This document shows, one piece after another, positions 52,570 through 64,000 of a stretch of 64,000 nt of DNA. A program made the translations under genes and the position numbers. Numbering within the stretch: the first letter of the stretch is position 1; each line of letters starts with the position of its first letter. The DNA comes from Glandiceps talaboti (lineage: Eukaryota; Hemichordata; Enteropneusta; Spengelidae). The stretch covers positions 24,379,360-24,443,359 of the forward strand of contig NC_135562.1 in the NCBI RefSeq assembly GCF_964340395.1, written 5' to 3'. The notes beneath the pieces were generated by a model, which saw only the letters and a list, made by a program, of their open reading frames with translations, searched no databases and was not told the origin of the DNA.

Positions 52570-55500
52570 GGGTGACCCTAAAACGAATGACAACCTGAAT
52601 GACGGAAAACGAATGACAGCATTTCTAGGTGGTAAACAGTGGAATGACACCCTTTTCTACATCCAGTTAGTTGAATGACACCCTCTGCACTGTAAAACCA
52701 GTGGAATGACAGCCGCCACTCTATAAAATAAGTGGAATGACAGCACTTTCAATGCTTTAGAACTGGAATGACAGCATTTCTAGGTGGTAAACAGTGGAAT
52801 GACACCCTTTTCTACATTCAGTTAGTTGAATGACACCCTCTGCACTGTAGAACCACTGGAATGACAGCCGCCACTCTATAAAATAAGTGGAATGACAGCA
52901 TTTTCAATGCTTTAGAACTGGAATGACAGCATTTCTAGGTGGTAAACAGTGGAATGACACCCTTTTCTACATTCAGTTAGTTGAATGACACACTCTCCAC
53001 TGTAGAACCACTGGAATGACAGCCGCCACTCTATAAAATAAGTGGAATGACAGCATTTTCAATGCTTTAGAACTGGAATGACAGCATTTCTAGGTGGTAA
53101 ACAGTGGAATGACACCCTTTTCTACGATCAGTTAGTAGAATGACACACTCTGCAGTTTAGAACCACTGGAATGACAGCCGCCACTCTATAAAATAAGTGG
53201 AATGACAGCATTTTCAATGCTTTAGAACTGGAATGACAGCATTTCTAGGTGGTAAACAGTGGAATGACACCCTTTTCTACAATCAGTTAGTTGAATGACA
53301 CCCTCTGCACTGTAGAACCACTGGAATGACAGCCGCCACTCTATAAAATAAGTGGAATGACAGCATTTTCAATGCTTTAGAACTGGAATGACAGCATTTC
53401 TAGGTGGTAAACAGTGGAATGACACCCTTTTCAACATTCAGTTAGTTGAATGACACCCTCTGCACTGTAGAACCACTGGAATGACAGCCGCCACTCTATA
53501 AAATAAGTGGAATGACAGCACTTTCAATGCTTTAGAACTGGAATGACAGCATTTCTAGGTGGTAAACAGTGGAATGACACCCTTTTCTACATTCAGTTAG
53601 TTGAATGACACCCTCTGCACTGTAGAACCACTGGAATTACAGCCGCCACTCTATAAAATAAGTGGAATGACAGCATTTTCAATGCTTTAGAACTGGAATG
53701 ACAGCATTTCTAGGTGGTAAACAGTGGAATGACACCCTTTTCTACATTCAGTTAGTTGAATGACACACTCTGCACTGTAGAACCACTGGAATGACAGCCG
53801 CCACTCTATAAAATAAGTGGAATGACAGCATTTTCAATGCTTTAGAACTGGAATGACAGCATTTCTAGGTGGTAAACAGTGGAATGACACCCTTTTCTAC
53901 ATTCAGTTAGTTGAATGACACACTCTGCACTGTAGAACCACTGGAATGACAGCCGCCACTCTATAAAATAAGTGGAATGACAGCATTTTCAATGCTTTGG
54001 AACTGGAATGACAGCATTTCTAGGTGGTAAACAGTGGAATGACACCCTTTTCTACATTCAGTTAGTTGAATGACACCCTCTACACTGTAGAACCAGTGGA
54101 ATGACAGCCGCCACTCTATAAAATAAGTGGAATGACAGCACTTTCAATGCTTTAGAACTGGAATGACAGCATTTCTAGGTGGTAAACAGTGGAATGACAT
54201 CCTTTTCTACATTCAGTTAGTTGAATGACACCCTTTGCACTGTAGAACCAGTGGAATGACAGCCGCCACTCTATAAAATAAGTGGAATGACAGCACTTTC
54301 AATGCTTTAGAACTGGAATGACAGCATTTCTAGGTGGTAAACAGTGGAATGACACCCTTTTCTACATTCAGTTAGTTGAATGACACCCTCTACACTGTAG
54401 AACCAGTGGAATGACAGCCGCCACTCTATAAAATAAGTGGAATGACAGCACTTTCAATGCTTTAGAACTGGAATGACAGCATTTCTAGGTGGTAAACAGT
54501 GGAATGACATCCTTTTCTACATTCAGTTAGTTGAATGACACCCTTTGCACTGTAGAACCAGTGGAATGACAGCCGCCACTCTATAAAATAAGTGGAATGA
54601 CAGCACTTTCAATGCTTTAGAACTGGAATGACAGCATTTCTAGGTGGTAAACAGTGGAATGACACCCTTTTCTACATTCAGTTAGTTGAATGACACCCTT
54701 TGCACTGTAGAACCACTGGAATGACAGCCGCCATTCTATAAAATAAGTGGAATGACAGCACTTTCAATGCTTTAGAACTGGAATGACAGCATTTCTAGGT
54801 GGTAAACAGTGGAATGACACCCTTTTCTACATTCAGTTAGTTGAATGACACACTCTGCACTGTAGAACCACTGGAATGACAGCCGCCACTCTATAAAATA
54901 AGTGGAATGACAGCATTTTCAATGCTTTAGAACTGGAATGACAGCATTTCTAGGTGGTAAACAGTGGAATGACACCCTTTTCAACATTCAGTTAGTTGAA
55001 TGACACCCTCTGCACTGTAGAACCACTGGAATGACAGCCGCCACTCTATAAAATAAGTGGAATGACAGCACTTTCAATGCTTTAGAACTGGAATGACAGC
55101 ATTTCTAGGTGGTAAACAGTGGAATGACACCCTTTTCTACATTCAGTTAGTTGAATGACACCCTCTGCACTGTAGAACCACTGGAATTACAGCCGCCACT
55201 CTATAAAATAAGTGGAATGACAGCATTTTCAATGCTTTAGAACTGGAATGACAGCATTTCTAGGTGGTAAACAGTGGAATGACACCCTTTTCTACATTCA
55301 GTTAGTTGAATGACACACTCTGCACTGTAGAACCACTGGAATGACAGCCGCCACTCTATAAAATAAGTGGAATGACAGCATTTTTAATGCTTTGGAACTG
55401 GAATGACAGCATTTCTAGGTGGTAAACAGTGGAATGACACCCTTTTCTACATTCAGTTAGTTGAATGACACCCTCTACACTGTAGAACCAGTGGAATGAC

Positions 55501-58500
55501 AGCCGCCACTCTATAAAATAAGTGGAATGACAGCACTTTCAATGCTTTAGAACTGGAATGACAGCATTTCTAGGTGGTAAACAGTGGAATGACACCCTTT
55601 TCTACATTCAGTTAGTTGAATGACACACTCTGCACTGTAGAACCACTGGAATGACAGCCGCCACTCTATAAAATAAGTGGAATGACAGCATTTTCAATGC
55701 TTTAGAACTGGAATGACAGCATTTCTAGGTGGTAAACAGTGGAATGACACCCTTTTCAACATTCAGTTAGTTGAATGACACCCTCTGCACTGTAGAACCA
55801 CTGGAATGACAGCCGCCACTCTATAAAATAAGTGGAATGACAGCACTTTCAATGCTTTAGAACTGGAATGACAGCATTTCTAGGTGGTAAACAGTGGAAT
55901 GACATCCTTTTCTACATTCAGTTAGTTGAATGACACCCTTTGCACTGTAGAACCAGTGGAATGACAGCCGCCACTCTATAAAATAAGTGGAATGACAGCA
56001 CTTTCAATGCTTTAGAACTGGAATGACAGCATTTCTAGGTGGTAAACAGTGGAATGACACCCTTTTCTACATTCAGTTAGTTGAATGACACCCTCTACAG
56101 TGTAGAAAAGGGTGTCATTCCACTGTTTACCACCTAGAAATGCTGTCATTCCAGTTCTAAAGCGTTGAAAGTGCTGTCATTCCACTTATTTTATAGAGTG
56201 GCGGCTGTCATTCCACTGGTTCTACAGTGCAGAGTGTGTCATTCAACTAACTGAATGTAGAAAAGGGTGTCATTCCACTGTTTACCACCTAGAAATGCTG
56301 TCATTCCAGTTCTAAAGCATTGAAAATGCTGTCATTCCACTTATTTTATAGAGTGGCGGCTGTCATTCCAGTGGTTCTACAGTGTAGAGGGTGTCATTCA
56401 ACTAACTGAATGTAGAAAAGGGTGTCATTCCACTGTTTACCACCTAGAAATGCTGTCATTCCAGTTCTAAAGCATTGAAAATGCTGTCATTCCACTTATT
56501 TTATAGAGTGGCGGCTGTCATTCCACTGGTTCTACAGTGTAGAGGGTGTCATTCAACTAACTGAATGTAGAAAAGGGTGTCATTCCACTGTTTACCACCT
56601 AGAAATGCTGTCATTCCAGTTCCAAAGCATTAAAAATGCTGTCATTCCACTTATTTTATAGAGTGGCGGCTGTCATTCCAGTGGTTCTACAGTGCAGAGT
56701 GTGTCATTCAACTAACTGAATGTAGAAAAGGGTGTCATTCCACTGTTTACCACCTAGAAATGCTGTCATTCCAGTTCCAAAGCATTAAAAATGCTGTCAT
56801 TCCACTTATTTTATAGAGTGGCGGATGTCATTCCAGTGGTTCTACAGTGCAGAGTGTGTCATTCAACTAACTGAATGTAGAAAAGGGTGTCATTCCACTG
56901 TTTACCACCTAGAAATGCTGTCATTCCAGTTCTAAAGCATTGAAAATGCTGTCATTCCACTTATTTTATAGAGTGGCGGCAGTCATTCCAGTGGTTCTAC
57001 AGTGCAGAGGGTGTCATTCAACTAACTGATCGTAGAAAAGGGTGTCATTCCACTGTTTACCACCTAGAAATGCTGTCATTCCAGTTCTAAAGCGTTGAAA
57101 GTGCTGTCATTCCACTTATTTTATAGAGTGGCGGCTGTCATTCCACTGGTTTTACAGTGCAGAGGGTGTCATTCAACTAACTGAATGTAGAAAAGGGTGT
57201 CATTCCACTGTTTACCACCTAGAAATGCTGTCATTCCAGTTCTAAAGCATTGAAAATGCTGTCATTCCACTTATTTTATAGAGTGGCGGCTGTCATTCCA
57301 GTGGTTCTACAGTGTAGAGGGTGTCATTCAACTAACTGAATGTAGAAAAGGGTGTCATTCCACTGTTTACCACCTAGAAATGCTGTCATTCCAGTTCTAA
57401 AGCATTGAAAATGCTGTCATTCCACTTATTTTATAGAGTGGCGGCTGTCATTCCACTGGTTCTACAGTGTAGAGGGTGTCATTCAACTAACTGAATGTAG
57501 AAAAGGGTGTCATTCCACTGTTTACCACCTAGAAATGCTGTCATTCCAGTTCTAAAGCATTGAAAATGCTGTCATTCCACTTATTTTATAGAGTGGCGGC
57601 TGTCATTCCACTGGTTCTACAGTGTAGAGGGTGTCATTCAACTAACTGAATGTAGAAAAGGGTGTCATTCCACTGTTTACCACCTAGAAATGCTGTCATT
57701 CCAGTTCCAAAGCATTGAAAATGCTGTCATTCCACTTATTTTATAGAGTGGCGGCTGTCATTCCAGTGGTTCTACAGTGCAGAGTGTGTCATTCAACTAA
57801 CTGAATGTAGAAAAGGGTGTCATTCCACTGTTTACCACCTAGAAATGCTGTCATTCCAGTTCCAAAGCATTAAAAATGCTGTCATTCCACTTATTTTATA
57901 GAGTGGCGGCTGTCATTCCAGTGGTTCTACAGTGCAGAGGGTGTCATTCAACTAACTGAATGTAGAAAAGGGTGTCATTCCACTGTTTACCACCTAGAAA
58001 TGCTGTCATTCCAGTTCTAAAGCGTTGAAAGTGCTGTCATTCCACTTATTTTATAGAGTGGCGGCTGTCATTCCACTGGTTTTACAGTGCAGAGGGTGTC
58101 ATTCAACTAACTGAATGTAGAAAAGGGTGTCATTCCACTGTTTACCACCTAGAAATGCTGTCATTCCAGTTCTAAAGCATTGAAAATGCTGTCATTCCAC
58201 TTATTTTATAGAGTGGCGGCAGTCATTCCAGTGGTTCTACAGTGCAGAGGGTGTCATTCAACTAACTGATCGTAGAAAAGGGTGTCATTCCACTGTTTAC
58301 CACCTAGAAATGCTGTCATTCCAGTTCTAAAGCGTTGAAAGTGCTGTCATTCCACTTATTTTATAGAGTGGCGGCTGTCATTCCACTGGTTTTACAGTGC
58401 AGAGGGTGTCATTCAACTAACTGAATGTAGAAAAGGGTGTCATTCCACTGTTTACCACCTAGAAATGCTGTCATTCCAGTTCTAAAGCATTGAAAATGCT

Positions 58501-59292
58501 GTCATTCCACTTATTTTATAGAGTGGCGGCTGTCATTCCAGTGGTTCTACAGTGTAGAGGGTGTCATTCAACTAACTGAATGTAGAAAAGGGTGTCATTC
58601 CACTGTTTACCACCTAGAAATGCTGTCATTCCAGTTCTAAAGCATTGAAAATGCTGTCATTCCACTTATTTTATAGAGTGGCGGCTGTCATTCCACTGGT
58701 TCTACAGTGTAGAGGGTGTCATTCAACTAACTGAATGTAGAAAAGGGTGTCATTCCACTGTTTACCACCTAGAAATGCTGTTATTCCAGTTCCAAAGCAT
58801 TAAAAATGCTGTCATTCCACTTATTTTATAGAGTGGCGGCTGTCATTCCAGTGGTTCTACAGTGCAGAGTGTGTCATTCAACTAACTGAATGTAGAAAAG
58901 GGTGTCATTCCACTGTTTACCACCTAGAAATGCTGTCATTCCAGTTCCAAAGCATTAAAAATGCTGTCATTCCACTTATTTTATAGAGTGGCGGCTGTCA
59001 TTCCAGTGGTTCTACAGTGCAGAGGGTGTCATTCAACTAACTGAATGTAGAAAAGGGTGTCATTCCACTGTTTACCACCTAGAAATGCTGTCATTCCAGT
59101 TCTAAAGCGTTGAAAGTGCTGTCATTCCACTTATTTTATAGAGTGGCGGCTGTCATTCCACTGGTTTTACAGTGCAGAGGGTGTCATTCAACTAACTGAA
59201 TGTAGAAAAGGGTGTCATTCCACTGTTTACCACCTAGAAATGCTGTCATTCGTTTTCCGTCATTCAGGTTGTCATTCGTTTTAGGGTCACCC
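52570..59292. mobile_element. 6.7 kb foldback transposon built of 31-bp phased motifs
   Basis: Inverted termini GGGTGACCCTAAAACGAATG, with an inverted-repeat left arm to 56100 (3.5 kb) and right arm 56100-59292 (3.2 kb), meeting at CTACA-G-TGTAG with no spacer. The arms are tandem 155-bp units. Each unit holds the octamer GAATGACA five times at exact 31-bp spacing, with five different 23-bp intervals. Flanked by a 9-bp duplication, AAAGACATC. No transposase. Nine-bp duplications and long, internally repetitive inverted ends are known for Drosophila FB elements and Mutator-type transposons, so a MULE-related foldback is the best guess, not proven. Confidence 0.95.
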
Positions 59293-59301
59293 AAAGACAT
59301 C
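59293..59301. repeat. Target-site duplication of the foldback element, right copy
   Basis: AAAGACATC, identical to 52561-52569. Confidence 0.95.
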
Positions 59302-60459
59302 ATGCGTGCCCTAAACGATAAAATGGACGTCGTTCTCATCATGTTGGATTTGTCGGCTGCGTTCGATACGATCGATCATGACATTCTATTAAACAGACTG
59401 CAATCAAGATTCGGCATAACTGGCACCGTTCTGTCCTGGTTCCGATCATATCTGTCAGATCGTAATCAGTGTGTCAAAGTCGGCAATGTAACATCGGCCA
59501 GTTCGACAATGAAGTACGGTGTTCCACAGGGATCGGTACTTGGACCAATCCTTTTCACACTATATACATCACCTTTGGAGGATATCATCGAAGGTCATGG
59601 TCTGGATTGCATGATGTATGCCGACGACTCCGAAGTCTATGTTGTTTGTAGGCAACCAGATGATGTACGTACCTCTCTCGAGGAATGTATCGATGATGTA
59701 CGTGGCTGGATGAAGTCAAATCTACTCATTCTGAACGATGACAAAACGGAAGTTGTCCATTTCTCGTCAAGCTTGAAACCTGATGCAACGGAACTGTCTA
59801 GCCTAAGGATCGGTGACATTGATATTATCCCTTCGAACTCGGTCCGTAATCTTGGCATGATTTTAAACAGGAATGGTGCTATGTCCGATCACATAAACCA
59901 AGTTTGTAGAAAAGCCCACTACTCATTATACAGAATTGGCAAGATCCGTAAACTTCTCGATCAGGACACTACCGAGACATTGATCCATGCATTTGTAACA
60001 ACTCAGTTAGATTATTGTAATAGTCTCTTGTATGGAATTAACAAAGATCAGCTTCACCGTTTGCAATCTCTTCAAAACGCTGCAGCACGTTTAGTTAGTC
60101 GTTCCCGTAAATTTGACCATATTACACCTGTATTAGTTGATTTACATTGGCTGCCAGTAGAAGCACGTATTAAGTTCAAGGTTATGTTAATTACTTTTAA
60201 AGTAATTAGAGGCTTTTCACCAGTGTATTTGACAGAGCTGATAGGGCAGTATGTTCCTTCTAGAGATCTCCACTCTGCAGACAAGTTACGTCTGATTCCA
60301 CCCCGCGGTACATTCAGTAAGACATACGGCCAGAGAGCCTTTTCAGTTTGCGCGCCATCACTGTGGAATAAGTTACCTGTAGAGATTCGTACTGCAAGGA
60401 ATGTTGAGTCTTTTAAACGCGGTTTGAAAACCTATCTTTTTAATATGTATTATCAGTGA
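59302..60459 (+). CDS. L2/CR1-like non-LTR retrotransposon ORF2, C-terminal part (reverse transcriptase)
   Basis: Continues the frame of the N-terminal part. MRALNDKMDVVLIMLDLSAA-FDTIDH (RT motif A Asp), YGVPQGSVLGPILFTLYTSP, LDCMMYADDSEVYVV (catalytic YADD box), ILNDDKTEVVHFSS, VRNLGMILNR, LIHAFVTTQLDYCNSLLYGI, LQNAAARLVSRSRKFDHI, LHWLPVEARIKFKVMLITFK and FSVCAPSLWNKLP, ending at TGA. No stops or frameshifts, so this element was intact, and possibly active, until the foldback element entered it. Apparent start codons upstream at 59212 lie in the foldback arm and are not real. Confidence 0.93.
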   Translation: MRALNDKMDVVLIMLDLSAAFDTIDHDILLNRLQSRFGITGTVLSWFRSYLSDRNQCVKVGNVTSASSTMKYGVPQGSVLGPILFTLYTSPLEDIIEGHGLDCMMYADDSEVYVVCRQPDDVRTSLEECIDDVRGWMKSNLLILNDDKTEVVHFSSSLKPDATELSSLRIGDIDIIPSNSVRNLGMILNRNGAMSDHINQVCRKAHYSLYRIGKIRKLLDQDTTETLIHAFVTTQLDYCNSLLYGINKDQLHRLQSLQNAAARLVSRSRKFDHITPVLVDLHWLPVEARIKFKVMLITFKVIRGFSPVYLTELIGQYVPSRDLHSADKLRLIPPRGTFSKTYGQRAFSVCAPSLWNKLPVEIRTARNVESFKRGLKTYLFNMYYQ

Positions 60460-60524
60460 TTCGTTTTTTGCTTTGCTGTACATTTATTTCACCTCAGGAC
60501 TGTGTGTTCTTTACCCTATGTACA
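60460..60524 (+). other. Retrotransposon 3' UTR, first part
   Basis: Follows the RT stop. Ends at TGTACA (60519-60524), which recurs at 63531-63536, where a typical L2-like 3' UTR ('tcgcactgtgacgtatgtgt') leads to the (TAA)n tail. The stretch between is taken as an insertion. Confidence 0.6.
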
Positions 60525-60905
60525 GCCGACATTTGTAATAATTGCCGAAATTTGTAATAAACCGACATTTGTAATAAAATTGCCGACATTTGTAATAAAT
60601 TGCCGATATTTGTAATAAACTGACGACATTTGTAATAAATTCTGTGAACGACAATTGTAATAAAAATTGCCGATATTTGTAATAAATTTCAGAAAAAAAT
60701 GTGTAATAAACCTGCCGAAATTTGTAATAAACCGACATTTGTAATAAAATTGCCGACATTTGTAATAAATTGCCGATATTTGTAATAAACTGACGACATT
60801 TGTAATAAATTCTGTGAACGACAATTGTAATAAAAATTGCCGATATTTGTAATAAATTTCAGAAAAAAATGTGTAATAAACCTGCCGAAATTTGTAATAA
60901 AAAAA
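60525..60905 (+). repeat. Array of ~20-bp units with TTTGTAATAAA, left arm
   Basis: Units such as GACATTTGTAATAAATTGCC at 20-21 bp spacing. A ~170-bp block is duplicated (starts at about 60546 and 60716). Opposite orientation to the array at 62375-62960. Confidence 0.93.
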
Positions 60906-61060
60906 AGGTTAAGGGGGTTCCTCTCTGACTTTCAAAGAAATGGAGTTACTCATTCTAAACTTAGAAAGGATTTAAAATATCGTCATTACAGGCTTCCTAG
61001 AATTAATTTACAACAATTATGTCAGCCACTTGGATCTTTGGGGAATCTTTGTCAATCAAT

Positions 61061-61122
<62 letters not shown>

Positions 61123-62374
61123 GTCAATCAATCAATCAGTCAATAATAAGTATACTTATCTACCTAGCTACTTACTTACCTACTAGTACCTACATTATAT
61201 ACCCAGCAGTACTCATGTACCAACCCATCAGTTCAAATCATAATTCACTTGATGAACACGCCGTGCTTTATTGAACGAATGTAAATTTTGATCATTGGTG
61301 GACGTGTTGTTAAATTGACTTTGTCAAAAGATAACTTGTCGGTTGGTTGGTTGGCTGGCTGGTTGGTTGGCTGGTTGGCTGGTCGGTTGGTTGACTGACT
61401 GACTGACTGACTGACTGACTGACTGGCTGGCTGACTGACTGACTGACGGAGGGATGGAAAGACGGGCGTATGGAGGGTAGCTAAAAAGTAATTTCAATCT
61501 GTTTTCTAACCTGATTTTATCTAGTTCTTAAATCTTACTTCCTCTAGTGTACAAGCAGCGAATGCATGAGTTGTTTGTGATTGTGAAGTCTTCTGAGTGA
61601 TGAGTGAATATACGAACGAGCATCATCAATCCATCACTTGATCAACACTTCGTGATTGTATGATCGAATGTATATATTTTAATCATTGCGGACAAAGTGT
61701 TGGTTGGTTGGTTGGTTGGTTAGCTGGTCGGTTGACTACCAACAAACTGATTTCTCTAGAAATCTTAGAAAAGGCGATTTCACAACCAATTTTAGAGTGC
61801 ATTTGGGGGCAAAAATTGAAAGCTTCATAATGGCTTGAGAAGTAATTGGTATGAGTATTTTTAAAAAAACAAATTAGTTAGTGAATCAATAAGTCTACAC
61901 GGACATATTCTTGTCCGTGAGTGTGAAGAGATTAATATGCATAAAGGCGAATATTTCAGACATCATACATTATATCTCACCAAAGTCTAGCGACACACAT
62001 ACCAGTTTCCAGGTTCGATTATTGTTGGTCTGTGAACTAATTGTACTTATGTATAAAAAGAAACATTATCGCTTGCCAATATTTGCCTGATGGTTTTATT
62101 AACACAAACCTATGACAGGCCAACCAACGATAAACTCTGATATATAAAGGAAGAATTGTGGATTTGAATCATAGAAGTAAATACATAACAATATAGTTCT
62201 GTATCAATTTTTGGTGCTAAATACCGGCGCAAAACTTCCCTGGCTTAACTTGTAGAATAAGTTCTTACACAGGGAATTTTGATAAAGTTTCTTAGATCCA
62301 GGTGTTTAATTTGTTGAAATCTAGGATTGGTGAAGATGAGGCACTTATTTTGTAAATTTTTACTGTCAGTTTTA
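60906..62374. other. Core between two inverted arrays
   Basis: Contains (CAAT)n at 61052-61144 and GGTT/ACTG-type simple repeats at 61340-61446 and about 61700. An open frame starting in the left array (FLSDFQRNGVTHSKLRKDLK) is unrecognised. No transposase seen. Confidence 0.5.
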
Positions 62375-62960
62375 CTTCAAATGTCGTTACAAATGTCGGC
62401 ATTTGTGTTACAAATGTCGGCAATGTTATTACAAATGTCGTTAGTTTATTAACAATGTCGTCAATTTCATTACAAATGTCGTTAGTTTATTACAAATGTC
62501 GGCAATTTTATTACAATGTCGGCAATGTTATTACAAATGTCGGCAATTTTATTACAACTGTCGTTAGTTTATTACAAATGTCGTCAATTTTATTACAAAT
62601 GTCGTTAGTTTATTACAAATGTCGGCAATTTTATTACAAATGTCGTTAGTTTATTAAAAATGTCGGCAATTTTATTACAAATGTCGTTAATAAGTTATTA
62701 CAAATGTCGGCAATTTTATTACAATTGTCGTTAGTTTATTACAAATGTCGTCAATTGTATTACAAATGTCGTCAATTTTATTACAAATAATGTTAGTTTA
62801 TTACAAATGTCGTCAATTTTATTACAAATGTCGTCAGTTTATTACAAATGTCGGCAATTTAATTACAAATGTCAAAGTTTATTACAAATGTCGGCAATTT
62901 TATTACAATTATCGTTAGTTTATTACAAAGGTCGGCAATTTTGTTACAAGTTTTCAACAA
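62375..62960 (-). repeat. Array of ~20-bp units, right arm (inverted copy)
   Basis: Units TTTATTACAAATGTCGGCAA and variants (gtcgtcaa, gtcgttag), about 28 copies: the reverse complement of the left-array unit. The two arrays could pair to form a large stem around the 1.5 kb core. Confidence 0.93.
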
Positions 62961-63530
62961 CTTTATTACAAGTATATTCGTAATTGGTACAAGTCTCTGT
63001 AAATATACAAAACAAGTTGTAATGTTATATATAGTGGCCACAACAACATTTGGCTGTGCTATTATAAAACATTCTACAAGTTCAAAATTGAAATACACAA
63101 AATAATGATGGAGATAAGATTTCATTATTTTAGAGAAAGGGATTGAGGAGACGTTATTCTCCCCTTTTTACTGTCCTTCATCTAAATAAATCAGAACTCA
63201 TGAACTCATTCCCGGCTCTACTGGTCAACTATCCCTGAAATCCCTTCCCTATCAGATTTAAAATGATGAACTACTACCCAGAGTGCACAGCTCACTAAAC
63301 CATGCACATCCTCGAAAACGCCACTAAAATTGAATAGATTAATGAAGAATAGAAAATCACTGTAATGATATGGAAGGGGGCTGCTGTACTCAAACATTGA
63401 TAGTATAAGTCAAATCGATACACATCAGTGGCGACAAATCTCACAAATTTCATGTAAATGTCATGCAAACACATATTTTCTAATATATTCTGTCGAATTT
63501 TTAAATTTTGCATATTCTTTTTAGAGTTTC
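62961..63530. other. Right flank of the second insertion, unrecognised
   Basis: Degenerate array-like phrases to about 63000, then AT-rich sequence with nothing recognised. Ends before TGTACA at 63531. Confidence 0.4.
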
Positions 63531-63578
63531 TGTACATCGCACTGTGACGTATGTGTAGTGCGTTTTCTAAGAAATTAA

Positions 63579-63642
<64 letters not shown>
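63531..63642 (+). mobile_element. Retrotransposon 3' UTR end and (TAA)n tail
   Basis: GTACATCGCACTGTGACGTA followed by 'tgtgtagtgcgttttctaag' and a (TAA)n run (63578-63641). This is the usual 3' end of L2/CR1-like elements, and here the end of the element that starts at 50578. Directly followed by the target duplication ATATCACAC. Confidence 0.8.
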
Positions 63643-63643
<1 letters not shown>

Positions 63644-63651
63644 TATCACAC

Positions 63652-64000
63652 ATATTTGTTCTAAAGCTAGTCATACTCTTGGATTCCTCATGAGAAACCT
63701 TCGCAACTCTCCAACAAAGTTACGCGAAACTGCATACATATCGATGTGTCGTTCTAGCTTAGAATATGCAGCCCCCATTTGGGATCCATACTTAGTAAAG
63801 GACATTGTAAAAATTGAAAAGATCCAGCGACGAGGTGCTCGTTTTGTTAAACGAGACTATTTCAGGTCAGGTCAGGTCATTTTGACTATCCAGTGTAACA
63901 AATATGCTAGAGTTTGAAATGGGAACCATTAGCAGATAGACGACAAAATGCTAGATTAATACTACTATTCCAAATTGTAAACGGGGGAAATAGCAATCAC
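63652..64000 (+). pseudogene. Older non-LTR retrotransposon, right fragment, runs off the window
   Basis: HICSKASHTLGFLMRNLRNS, RSSLEYAAPIWDPYLVKD and KIQRRGARFVKRDYF, then frame changes into an L-E-x-E-P-L-x-D-R-R-like stretch near 63910. It continues the fragment 50361-50577 in the same frame across the target duplication. Truncated by the window edge. Confidence 0.88.

Noticed and set aside
52570-59292. CRISPR-like appearance (constant motif, constant spacing, varied intervals)
   Set aside because: Eukaryotic context, an 8-bp constant part, intervals that recur every five units, and an inverted two-arm layout within a transposon. Not a CRISPR array.
59212-59301. Start codon of the RT frame at 59212
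   Set aside because: Lies in the foldback arm. The true frame enters from 52569 once the insertion is removed.

Overview
The window is animal (metazoan) nuclear DNA, most likely from a marine invertebrate. It shows spliced exons with GT-AG introns, many degenerate non-LTR retrotransposons, long minisatellites and short non-coding mobile elements. The species cannot be fixed from the sequence. The one host gene I can support is eyes absent (Eya), on the + strand. Five exons (19216-19274, 24913-25073, 32357-32471, 36524-36746, 38138-38218) join in perfect phase into the last 212 residues of the Eya domain, ending in a stop codon. The upstream exons, including the phosphatase nucleophile motif (DxDxT), were not found.

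1-19.2 kb, upstream DNA (intergenic or 5' intron): broken retrotransposons, a 2.1 kb 55-bp minisatellite (5990-8123), and two families of non-coding elements with hairpin ends that resemble Helentron-type (HINE/Pearl-like) repeats. One of these carries a nested 3.1 kb TTAA-flanked transposon (13957-17058) with a THAP-start remnant, which fits the Kolobok type. 19.2-38.2 kb, Eya: introns are filled with the same hairpin-ended elements, retrotransposon pieces and a 5.2 kb 56-bp minisatellite that stops about 60 bp before an exon. At two consecutive exons the exon/intron donor junction itself has been copied in tandem into the intron. 38.2-44.0 kb: the putative 3' UTR, then short repeats and a 4.3 kb satellite with a ~1.27 kb higher-order repeat.

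44-64 kb, a transposon nest. A twin-primed non-LTR element (about 47.4-50.36 kb) lies next to a 421-bp inverted repeat. An older retrotransposon (50.36-50.58 and 63.65-64.0 kb) is split by a younger L2/CR1-like element (50578-63642), and removing the latter restores its reading frame exactly across a 9-bp target duplication. The younger element is itself split inside its reverse transcriptase by a 6723-bp foldback element (52570-59292) with a 9-bp target duplication, and its 3' UTR carries a second ~3 kb insertion. The foldback arms consist almost wholly of an 8-bp motif repeated exactly every 31 bp, organised in 155-bp pentamers. I regard this foldback, the duplicated splice junctions, and the shared blueprint of the hairpin-ended families as the most notable content.
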